Shown one piece after another: positions 54,516 to 62,193 of a stretch of 64,000 nt of DNA. This DNA is from Pseudonocardia sp. 73-21 (GTDB lineage Bacteria; Actinomycetota; Actinomycetes; Mycobacteriales; Pseudonocardiaceae): NCBI RefSeq assembly GCF_001899645.1, contig NZ_MKVV01000083.1, forward strand, positions 158,581-222,580. The letters run 5' to 3'. Position 1 is the stretch's first letter, and each line of letters begins with the position of its first letter. Below the pieces are notes generated by a model. The model made no database searches, had not been told where the DNA came from, and saw only the letters and a program-made list of their open reading frames with translations. The position numbers and the translations under genes are program-made.

Positions 54516-56110
54516 GGCTCGAACGTCGCGTCCACCTCCACCACGACCTCGACGACGAGCGGCTCGTGGCGCCCGGCCAGGGTCGGCACGACCTCGTCGA
54601 GCACGCTCAGCAGCCCGGCGTGGTCCTCGACCCGCACGGCCGGGCAGCCGAGCGCCTGCGCCATCCCGCTCACGCTGACCTCGGTGAACGCGGGCCACGG
54701 GGCCTTGCCGTCCCCGTGCCGCTCGGCGAGCCGGTCCATGATCGCGTAGCGGCCGTTGGCGAGCACGAGGAACAGCACGCCGGTGCCGTAGTGCGCCGCG
54801 CTCCACAGCGCCTGGACCGCGTAGAGCGAGGACCCGTCGCCCACCACCGCGACGACGGGCGTGCCCGGCCGGGCCATCCGCACCCCGACCGCGGCCGGCA
54901 GCGCGAACCCGAGCCCGCCCATGGCCGCCGACAGGAACCCGAGCGGGGCCCGCGCGGGCAGCAGGCGGTGCAGGTCCGGGCGGCTCGACGGCGTCTCCTC
55001 GATGACGACGGTGTCGGCCGCGACCCGCTCGGCCAGGGCCGCCAGCACGTGCGCGGCCCGCAGCGGCTCCCCGTCGGCGGGGGGTTCCGGCGGCACGGCA
55101 CGGGGCACGCGGGCCATGAGCGGACGGGCCGCGACCCGTGCGGCGAGCACCCGGCACACCGCCGCGGGAGGCGCGAGCACCGCGAGGTCGACGGGGCTGT
55201 GGTGCGCGTCCTCGGCGTCGTCGGTGACCAGCGCGACGCGGGTACCGGCCTCGACGAACGGCCCGGGCTCGTAGGGGTACTGCCGGAACACCGGCGCCCC
55301 GACCGCGAGCACCACGTCGTGCGGGGACAGCAGGGCGCGCAGCCGCGCCCGGCCGGCGGGCAGGTGCCCGGCGAACTGCGGGTGGTCCTGGGGGAACCCC
55401 GCCCGGGCGGCGAACGCCTCCTGCCACACCGGGCAGCCCAGCCGTTCCGCGAGCGCGACCAGCGCCTCCCAGGTCGCCGGGTGGTCGGCGTCGGCGCCCA
55501 CCACCAGCGCGGGCGCGACCGCACCGTCGAGCAGCGCGACGAGCCCGTCGAGCGCCTCGGGATCCACCCCGGTGGCGCGCCGCAGCACGGACGGCGCCGA
55601 CGGGCCCTCCTCCCCCGCGGGCGCCGACCAGTCGTCGCTGGGCACGATCACCAGCGCGGGCCCGCGGCCGGCCCGGGCCTCGTGCCAGGCGCGGGCGACC
55701 GCGCCCGGCACGTCCTGCGGGCGCGCGGGCTGGTTCACCCACACCGGGTAGCGCCCGGCGAGCCCGTCGAGCTCACCGGCCAGGAACGGCACGGAGGCGA
55801 GGTGGCGGCGGTCCTGCTGCCCGACGATCACCACGAGCGGGACGCGGTTGACCCGGGCCGTGGCCAGCGCGCCGACCGCGTTGCCCAGCCCCGCGGTCGT
55901 GTGCAGGTTGACCAGCGCGGGGGCGTCCCGCGCGGTCGCCCAGCCGGTGGCCATGCCGACGACGGAGCCCTCGTGCAGGCCGAGCACGAAGTCGACGTCG
56001 TCGGGCAGGTCGACGAGGAACGCGACCTCCGTGGAACCGGGGTTGGCGAAGATCGTGGTGAGGCCGTGGCGGCGGAGGACGTCGAACGTGGCGTCGCGGA
56101 CCGTCCTCAT
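54512..56110 (-). CDS. mdlC: Benzoylformate decarboxylase-like ThDP enzyme
   Basis: A 532-residue thiamin-diphosphate enzyme. Compared with Pseudomonas benzoylformate decarboxylase it keeps S26 (NPGSTE), E47 (GLHEG) and H70 (VNLHTTAG) at identical positions, and the ThDP motif GDGSSLYAVQALWSAAHYG with a later Asn. The second active-site histidine (H281 in Pseudomonas) is replaced: GAPVFRQYPYEPG has Tyr-Pro where RYHQYDPG is known. It probably decarboxylates an aromatic 2-oxo acid, possibly with altered substrate or speed. The ATG overlaps the transporter stop (ATGA). Confidence 0.85.
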   Translation of the reverse strand: MRTVRDATFDVLRRHGLTTIFANPGSTEVAFLVDLPDDVDFVLGLHEGSVVGMATGWATARDAPALVNLHTTAGLGNAVGALATARVNRVPLVVIVGQQDRRHLASVPFLAGELDGLAGRYPVWVNQPARPQDVPGAVARAWHEARAGRGPALVIVPSDDWSAPAGEEGPSAPSVLRRATGVDPEALDGLVALLDGAVAPALVVGADADHPATWEALVALAERLGCPVWQEAFAARAGFPQDHPQFAGHLPAGRARLRALLSPHDVVLAVGAPVFRQYPYEPGPFVEAGTRVALVTDDAEDAHHSPVDLAVLAPPAAVCRVLAARVAARPLMARVPRAVPPEPPADGEPLRAAHVLAALAERVAADTVVIEETPSSRPDLHRLLPARAPLGFLSAAMGGLGFALPAAVGVRMARPGTPVVAVVGDGSSLYAVQALWSAAHYGTGVLFLVLANGRYAIMDRLAERHGDGKAPWPAFTEVSVSGMAQALGCPAVRVEDHAGLLSVLDEVVPTLAGRHEPLVVEVVVEVDATFEP

Positions 56111-57321
56111 GCGGTCGTGCGCCCGGCCGCCGCCACGCCCGCCGCACCCACCGCCGCGACGGCGGCGAACAGGAAGAAGCCCCACGGGAACGCGACGCCG
56201 GCCGCGAGCAGCGGCGCCGTGACCAGCGGGCCCGCGATCGCCCCGATGCGCCCGACCCCGCTCGACGCACCGAGCGCCGTGGCCCGGGCGGCGTCGGGGT
56301 AGCGCTGCCCGACGTAGGCGTAGACGAGCACCTGCGAGCTGAACGTGAAGATGCCGGCCAGCAGCACCGTGCCGTAGATGGCGACGCCGGGCAGGCGCAC
56401 GGTGAGCAGCGCCAGGAACACCGCGGCGAGGACGAACCACACCAGCGCCGCCGTGCGTGTCCCGATCCGGTTGGCCACCTGGCCCGCGACGAGCAGGCCG
56501 ATGACCGCGCCGACGTTGAGGGTCAGCAGCAGCGCGAGCGAGGCGCCGAGCCGGTAGCCGGCCGCGATCATGATCTGCGGCAGCCAGGTGTTGAGGCCGT
56601 AGACCAGCAGCAGGCCCATGATCGACGCCAGCCAGAACGCGAGCGTGGCGCGGCGGTAGCCGGGCCGGAAGAGCACGGCGACCGGGTTCCCGGTCCCCTT
56701 CCCGCCTTGCTGCGCGAAGACCTCCGACTCCGGCAGCCGCAGCACGAGCGCCGGCAGCAGCAGCACGGCGATCAGGCCGCCGATGACGAACATCGGGCGC
56801 CAGCCCAGGCCCAGCGAGGAGATCACCACGATCCCGAGCAGCGAGCTGAGCACCGCCCCGGCGTGGTAGCCGGTCATCATCGTGGTGGTGGCGCTGCCCG
56901 CACGCCCGCGGGGCGCGGTCTCGTTCACCATCGCCAGGGCCACGGGCAGCACCCCGCCCAGCCCGATGCCGGCGAGGAAGCGCAGCGCGCCGAACGTCCA
57001 GGGGTCCTGGGCGAACGCGCAGGCCAGCGTCAGGATCGAGAACACGACGACGGTGCCGATCATGGCCCGGCGCCGCCCGACGAGGTCGGTGACGGGCCCC
57101 ACCACCAGCGCCCCGACCATGACGCCGACCAGCCCGACCGTCGCGATCAGGGCCGCGGTACCGGGGTCGAGCCCCCAGGACGGTTCCTTCAGCAGCGACG
57201 GGATGACGACGCCGAGGACGACGAGGTCGAACCCCTCCAGCGCGATCGTCACCCAGCACAGCGGCGCCACCCAGCCCCTGCGCGCACTCGTCGACCGCCC
57301 CGCCACCGACTCCGTCGTCAT
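56107..57321 (-). CDS. MFS transporter, aromatic acid:H+ symporter family
   Basis: A 404-residue twelve-helix permease. The ALEGFDLVVLGVVIPSLL start and the helix 2-3 loop GPVTDLVGRRRAM match AAHS carriers such as PcaK, BenK and the mandelate/benzoylformate carriers. It is the first gene of an operon with the decarboxylase (4-bp overlap), consistent with uptake of the aromatic 2-oxo or 2-hydroxy acid. It is followed upstream (in gene order) by an IclR regulator on the same strand. Confidence 0.85.
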   Translation of the reverse strand: MTTESVAGRSTSARRGWVAPLCWVTIALEGFDLVVLGVVIPSLLKEPSWGLDPGTAALIATVGLVGVMVGALVVGPVTDLVGRRRAMIGTVVVFSILTLACAFAQDPWTFGALRFLAGIGLGGVLPVALAMVNETAPRGRAGSATTTMMTGYHAGAVLSSLLGIVVISSLGLGWRPMFVIGGLIAVLLLPALVLRLPESEVFAQQGGKGTGNPVAVLFRPGYRRATLAFWLASIMGLLLVYGLNTWLPQIMIAAGYRLGASLALLLTLNVGAVIGLLVAGQVANRIGTRTAALVWFVLAAVFLALLTVRLPGVAIYGTVLLAGIFTFSSQVLVYAYVGQRYPDAARATALGASSGVGRIGAIAGPLVTAPLLAAGVAFPWGFFLFAAVAAVGAAGVAAAGRTTA

Positions 57322-57371
57322 GCCGGGCAGTATCGGCAGGGGAGCCCGGGTCTGTCTGCCTCTCCTCCCAC

Positions 57372-58124
57372 TCAGCGGAGAGCGCGGGTGACCCCGGCCG
57401 CGGCCACCCGCACCGCCGGGACCAGCAGCTGCAGGTTCCCGGTGGCGCTCGGCACCACCGCCGACAGGCTCGCCACCACCTCCCCGTCGGGGGCGGTGAT
57501 GGGCGCGGCGACCGTGGACGTGCCCTCGGTCATCTCGTCGCGCGAGAGGCAGTAGCCGGCCCGGCGGATGTCGGCGAGCGCCCGGCGTAGCTGGACGGGA
57601 TCGGTGATGGTGCCCGAGGCCAGCCGGGGCAGACCCCGGTCCAGCACCTCGTCGACGAACTCCGGCGGGGCGTGGGCGAGCAGCACCTTGCCGGGCCCGC
57701 TGCCGTGCAGCGGCAGCTTCCGGCCGACCCGCGAGCGCACCCGGACCTCGACGTGCCCGGCGAGGCGTTCCAGGAACAGGGCCTCGTGGCCGTCGAGCAC
57801 CACGAGGTGCACGAGGTGGCCGGTGACGGCCGAGAGGTCCTGCATCGACGGCAGCGCGGCGTCACGCAGGTCGCGGGCCACCGGCGCGAGCGAGCCGACC
57901 TGCCACAGCCGCAGCCCGATCCGGTAGCGGCCGCGCGCCACCCGCTCCAGCGCGCCCCACTCGACGAGCTCCGCGACGAGCCGGTAGGCCGTGGCCGAGG
58001 GCAGGCCGGTGGCCGCCGCGATCGCGCCCAGCGACAGCTCGGGGCGGTGGTCGGAGAACGCGCCCAGCACGGCCAGCGCCCCGTCGAGCACCGACCGGCC
58101 GGCCTGCCGCGTCCCCCCGGCCAC
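57372..58124 (-). CDS. IclR family transcriptional regulator
   Basis: A 250-residue regulator with an N-terminal winged helix (about 12-70, LSLGAIAAATGLPSATAYRLVAEL) and a C-terminal IclR effector domain (about 85-245, PLHGSGPGKVLLAHAPPE, SRDEMTEGTSTVAAPI). IclR proteins often control aromatic-acid catabolism and sit next to their targets, so it likely controls the transporter/decarboxylase operon located downstream on the same strand. The start is a plausible ATG, 3 bp after the cysteine-desulfurase-like gene. Confidence 0.88.
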   Translation of the reverse strand: MAGGTRQAGRSVLDGALAVLGAFSDHRPELSLGAIAAATGLPSATAYRLVAELVEWGALERVARGRYRIGLRLWQVGSLAPVARDLRDAALPSMQDLSAVTGHLVHLVVLDGHEALFLERLAGHVEVRVRSRVGRKLPLHGSGPGKVLLAHAPPEFVDEVLDRGLPRLASGTITDPVQLRRALADIRRAGYCLSRDEMTEGTSTVAAPITAPDGEVVASLSAVVPSATGNLQLLVPAVRVAAAGVTRALR

Positions 58125-58127
58125 CGG

Positions 58128-59345
58128 CTACCCCTCGAGGAAGGCGGCCAGGCCGTCGAGGAGGCGGTCGACGTCGCCGTCGTGGACGTAGGGGGCGAGC
58201 CCGATCCGCAGCGCGCCCGTGTCGCCCAGCCCGAGCCGCCGCGACGCCTCCAGCGCGTAGAAGGAGCTGGCCGGGGCGTTGACACCGCGCGCGGCCAGGA
58301 ACTCGTAGGCGGCCTGCTCGCGGCCGCCGAGCCCGAGCAGCAGCGTGGGGGTGCGGTGCTCGGCGCGGGAGTACAGCGTGACGCCCGGCAGCTCGGCCAG
58401 CCCCTTCTCGATGCGCTCGCGCAGCGCGTCCTCGTGGGCCTCGACGGCGGCCATGGAGTGCAGCAGCCGCTCGCGCCGGGCCCCGGAGCCGGGGACCAGG
58501 TCCGCCAGGACATCGACGGCGGCGGTGGTGCCGGCGAGCAGCTCGTAGGGCAGGGTGCCGAGCTCGAAGCGCTCGGGCACGGCGTCGGAGGAGGGTGCCA
58601 GCTTCTGCGGGCGCAGGGTCTCCCAGAGCGCGGGCGCCGCGGCCACGACGCCGCAGTGCGGGCCGAGGAACTTGTAGGGCGAGCAGGCGTAGAAGTCGGC
58701 GCCCAGCGCCTCGACGTGCACGGCGGTGTGCGCGGAGTAGTGCACGCCGTCGACGTAGGTCAGGGCCCCCGCCGCGCGGGCGAGGTCGGTGATGGCCCGC
58801 ACCGGGGGCCGCGTGCCGATCAGGTTCGACGCGGCGGTGACGGCGACGAGCCGGGTGCGCGGCGAGAGCACGGCGGCGACGTCCTCCTCGGTGAGCTCGC
58901 CGGTGGCGGGGTCGAAGTCGGCCCACCGCACGGTGGCCCCGACCGCCTCGGCCGCCAGCACCCACGGCCGGATGTTCGCGTCGTGGTCGAGCCGGGTGAC
59001 GACCACCTCGTCGCCCGGCTCCCAGGTGGCGGCCAGCGTGCGGGCCACGTCGAACGTCAGCTGGGTCATGCTGCGCCCGAACACGACGCCGCCCCCGGTC
59101 CCGTCACCCACCGTCGCGCCCAGCAGGTCGGCCATCGCGGCCCGCGCGCCGAGCACGATGTCGTCGGCGGCCCGTTCCGCGGCCGTGACCCGGCCGCGGT
59201 TGGCCAGCGGCGAGGTCATCGCGGCGGCGACCGCCGCGGCGACGGCCTCGGGCACCTGCGAGCCGCCCGGCCCGTCGAAGTGGGCGTAGCCCGCCTCCAG
59301 CGCGGGGAAGCGGTCGCGGACGGCCTGCACGTCGTAGCTGCTCAC
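58128..59345 (-). CDS. Cysteine desulfurase-like class V aminotransferase
   Basis: A 405-residue PLP enzyme. K225 in YACSPYKFLGPHCG is the PLP lysine; GDEVVVTRLDHDANIRPW and VDGVHYSAH are class V motifs. The HFDGPGGSQVPEAV N-terminus marks the TIGR01976-type cysteine-desulfurase-like subgroup, which lacks the mobile SufS active-site Cys loop and has no proven substrate. I start at GTG 59345. It is 3 bp from the IclR gene and may be cotranscribed with it. Confidence 0.83.
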   Translation of the reverse strand: MSSYDVQAVRDRFPALEAGYAHFDGPGGSQVPEAVAAAVAAAMTSPLANRGRVTAAERAADDIVLGARAAMADLLGATVGDGTGGGVVFGRSMTQLTFDVARTLAATWEPGDEVVVTRLDHDANIRPWVLAAEAVGATVRWADFDPATGELTEEDVAAVLSPRTRLVAVTAASNLIGTRPPVRAITDLARAAGALTYVDGVHYSAHTAVHVEALGADFYACSPYKFLGPHCGVVAAAPALWETLRPQKLAPSSDAVPERFELGTLPYELLAGTTAAVDVLADLVPGSGARRERLLHSMAAVEAHEDALRERIEKGLAELPGVTLYSRAEHRTPTLLLGLGGREQAAYEFLAARGVNAPASSFYALEASRRLGLGDTGALRIGLAPYVHDGDVDRLLDGLAAFLEG

Positions 59346-59536
59346 GCCGATCACCCTGTCACGGGTCCGGGGCCCGACACCACACGGTGCAACAGGGCGG
59401 CGACCCGCTCGACCGTGGGCGGGCGCCACGCCCGCAGCACCACGCCGTCGGCCGCGGCGGTGAGCGCATCGGCGGTCGGGAACCTCGAACCCGACGACGG
59501 GCCGACCCCGTTGCCCGCGCCCGCGCGGCAGCGGCG

Positions 59537-62149
59537 ATGATCGGGGGCGTGCACGTGGCCCCCGATATCCGACCGTCCGACCGGTCGGTCGCGGGGCGGC
59601 CGGGATCCCGTCTGCTGCGCCGCTGGACGGCGGGGCTCCCCGCCGCGCTGTGGCGGGCCGCCCGGCGCGTGCCACTCGCGGCGTCGATCGTCGCCCTGGC
59701 GTGGTCGATGGGGCTGGCCACCGGATCGCTGGGTGGCCCGCGCCCCCGCATGCTGCACCTCATCGGCACCGGGATCGCTCCCCTCCAGGCCGGCCGCTGG
59801 TGGACGCCCGTCACCGCGATGCTCTGGTGGGGCGGTCCGGGCGGCTACATCGGCGCCACCGCCCTGGTCCTCGTCGCGGGCAGCGTGGCCGAGCGGCGCA
59901 TCGGCACGCGGCGGGCGCTGGCGATCCTCCTCGGCACGCAGGTCGCGGGCACGCTCGTCGCACTCGCCGGCATCTCCGTCGGCCGGGCCGCCGGTGGGGC
60001 GTGGGCCACGGCGCTGGCCCACCAGCTGACCATCGGCATCGCCCCGGGTGCGATCGGGCTGGCGCTCGCGGCCAGCAGCGGGCTCTCGGCGCTGTGGCGC
60101 CGCCGGCTGCGGGTGGTGCTCGTGGTCGGGCTCGTGATGGTCGTCGCCTACTCCGGCCAGCTCTCGGACGTCGTGGCCCTGACGGCCGGGATGATCGGCC
60201 TGGTGCTCGGACGCCGGGTGTTCCGCACGCACGGGCCGGGTGAGGGGGGCACCGGCCCCCGGCGGCGCGCCGGTCGTCCCTCCCAGGCCGAGACGCGCGT
60301 GCTCGTCGCGCTGCTCGTGGCCGGCTCGGCGGTGGGACCCGTGGTCGCCGCGCTCGCCCAGGCCCCCATCGGGCCGCTGTCGGTGCTGCAGTACATCGTG
60401 CTGTCGCCCCCGCCGTCGGCGGCCACCGTCCAGCGGGTGTGCGCCACCGCGCCCGTCGCGGAGTGCCGGGAGTTCCAGGCCCGCCTGCGGCTGTCCGGTG
60501 TCGGCCCCGCCATCGCGGCCGTCGTGCCCGTGCTGCTGCTGCTCGTGGTCGCCGAGGGGCTGCGCCGCGGGCGCCGCGCCGCCCGCCACGTCGGGATCGG
60601 GCTGAACCTGCTGCTCGCCGCCCTGGGTGTCGGCTTCGCGGTCGTCGTGGGCTCCACCCCCGAGCGGCAGCTGGTGGTGTTCGGCGGGGCGCCGGGGGTG
60701 CAGACCGTTCTGGGCCTCGTGCTGCCGTCACTGCTGCCGCTGGCCGTGGCCGTCCTGCTGGTCGTCACCCGTCGCCAGTTCGACGTCAAGGCGCCGCACG
60801 GCACCTACCGGCGCCTGGCCGGGGTCTGCGCCGCCACGCTCGGCGTGGTGTCGGCATTGTTCCTCGGCGGGGGCACGGCCGTCGCGCAGCAGTTCGACCG
60901 GCCCCCGACGACCATGGCCCTGCTCGCCGAGCTGCCGCTGCGGTTCCTGCCGCCGGGCTACCTCGGTGAGGTCGAGCCGGACTTCCTGCCCGAGGGCTAC
61001 CTCGCCACGCTGCTGTTCGAGTGGACCGGCACCGCGTTCTGGCTGGTGGTGGCGGGCGGCCTGCTGCGCGCGTTCACGCGTCCGCGGTTCGAGGAGGCCG
61101 GCGCCGACGCGGCACGGGCCCGTGCCCTGCTGGAACGGCGCGGCGGCTCCGACCTCGGCTGGATCACCACCTGGCCGGGCCACCACTACTGGTTCGGTCC
61201 CGGCGACCGCACCGCCGTCGCGTACCGCGTGATCAACTCCGTGGCCCTGACCACCGCCGACCCCATCGGCTGCGCACCGGAGGGCCCCGACGCGCTCGGC
61301 CCGACCGTCGAACGCTTCGCCGAGTTCTGCAGCCGGCGGGGCTGGACGCCCGCGCTCTACAGCGTCACCTCCGCCACCCGCGACGCCACCGCCGGGCTCG
61401 GCTGGAACGCGGTGCAGGTAGCCGAGGAGACCGTGCTCCCGCTGGACGGCCTGGAGTTCACCGGCAAGAAGTGGCAGGACATCCGCACCGCGTTCAACAA
61501 GGCCGAGAAGGACGGCATCACCGCCGAGTGGCTGTCCTACGACTCGGCGCCGCTCGCGCTCACCGACCAGATCCGGGCGATCAGCGAGGAGTGGGTGGCC
61601 GACAAGGGCCTGCCCGAGATGGGTTTCACCCTGGGCGGGCTCGACGAGCTGGCCGACGACGCCGTGCGGTGTCTCGTCGCCGTCGACGCGGAACGCACCG
61701 TGCACGGCGTCACGAGCTGGATGCCGATCCACCGCGACGGCCGCGTCGCCGGCTGGACGCTCGACTTCATGCGCCGCCGCAGCGCGGGTGGGTTCCGCGG
61801 CGCCATGGAGTTCCTCATCGCCTCGGCGGCGCGCGACCTGCGCGACGAGGGCTACGAGCTCCTCTCGCTCTCGGGCGCCCCGCTCGCGCAGACCGACCGC
61901 CCCGAGGAGGGGCCGGTCGGGCGCCTGCAACGCGTGCTGGACCTGGCGGGCCGCACGCTGGAGCCCGTCTACGGCTTCCGGTCGCTGCTCGCGTTCAAGG
62001 CGAAGTTCCAGCCGCGCTACGAGCCGCTCTACCTCACCTATCCCGACCCGGTGGCGCTGCCCGCGATCGGGCTCGCGATCGGCCGTGCCTACCTGCCGGG
62101 CATGAAGACCCGCCAGTACGGCCGGCTGCTCAGCCGGCTGCGCCCGTAG
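59537..62149 (+). CDS. MprF-like DUF2156 aminoacyl-lipid synthase fused to a rhomboid-like membrane domain
   Basis: An 870-residue protein. The N-terminal 530 residues are membrane helices; the first block (about 35-230) resembles a rhomboid fold, but the GxSG serine is replaced (IAPGAIG) and the helix-6 His is absent (SGQLSDVVALTAG), so no protease activity is expected. The C-terminal 330 residues (from about 535) are the DUF2156/GNAT-like catalytic part of phosphatidylglycerol lysyltransferases (WPGHHYWFGPGDRTAVAY, LSLSGAPLAQ, FKAKFQPRYEPLYL). It probably adds an amino acid to a membrane lipid and changes surface charge. ATG 59537 is chosen; GTG 59549 is possible. Confidence 0.82.
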   Translation: MIGGVHVAPDIRPSDRSVAGRPGSRLLRRWTAGLPAALWRAARRVPLAASIVALAWSMGLATGSLGGPRPRMLHLIGTGIAPLQAGRWWTPVTAMLWWGGPGGYIGATALVLVAGSVAERRIGTRRALAILLGTQVAGTLVALAGISVGRAAGGAWATALAHQLTIGIAPGAIGLALAASSGLSALWRRRLRVVLVVGLVMVVAYSGQLSDVVALTAGMIGLVLGRRVFRTHGPGEGGTGPRRRAGRPSQAETRVLVALLVAGSAVGPVVAALAQAPIGPLSVLQYIVLSPPPSAATVQRVCATAPVAECREFQARLRLSGVGPAIAAVVPVLLLLVVAEGLRRGRRAARHVGIGLNLLLAALGVGFAVVVGSTPERQLVVFGGAPGVQTVLGLVLPSLLPLAVAVLLVVTRRQFDVKAPHGTYRRLAGVCAATLGVVSALFLGGGTAVAQQFDRPPTTMALLAELPLRFLPPGYLGEVEPDFLPEGYLATLLFEWTGTAFWLVVAGGLLRAFTRPRFEEAGADAARARALLERRGGSDLGWITTWPGHHYWFGPGDRTAVAYRVINSVALTTADPIGCAPEGPDALGPTVERFAEFCSRRGWTPALYSVTSATRDATAGLGWNAVQVAEETVLPLDGLEFTGKKWQDIRTAFNKAEKDGITAEWLSYDSAPLALTDQIRAISEEWVADKGLPEMGFTLGGLDELADDAVRCLVAVDAERTVHGVTSWMPIHRDGRVAGWTLDFMRRRSAGGFRGAMEFLIASAARDLRDEGYELLSLSGAPLAQTDRPEEGPVGRLQRVLDLAGRTLEPVYGFRSLLAFKAKFQPRYEPLYLTYPDPVALPAIGLAIGRAYLPGMKTRQYGRLLSRLRP

Positions 62150-62189
62150 GCGGCTGGGCGGCTGGGCGACTGGGCGACTGGGCGACTGG
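62150..62189. repeat. 8-bp tandem repeat between convergent genes
   Basis: Five consecutive GCGRCTGG units (two GCGGCTGG, then three GCGACTGG) fill the 44-bp space between the convergent MprF-like and CvnA-like genes. No dyad is seen, so this is a simple-sequence expansion rather than a terminator. Confidence 0.6.
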
Positions 62190-62193
62190 GGGG

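Noticed and set aside
59351..59510. Minus-strand peptide TADALTAAADGVVLRAW-like before the cysteine-desulfurase-like gene
   Set aside because: It looks protein-like, but has no good start or ribosome site, no known family, and lies in the promoter region of two genes.
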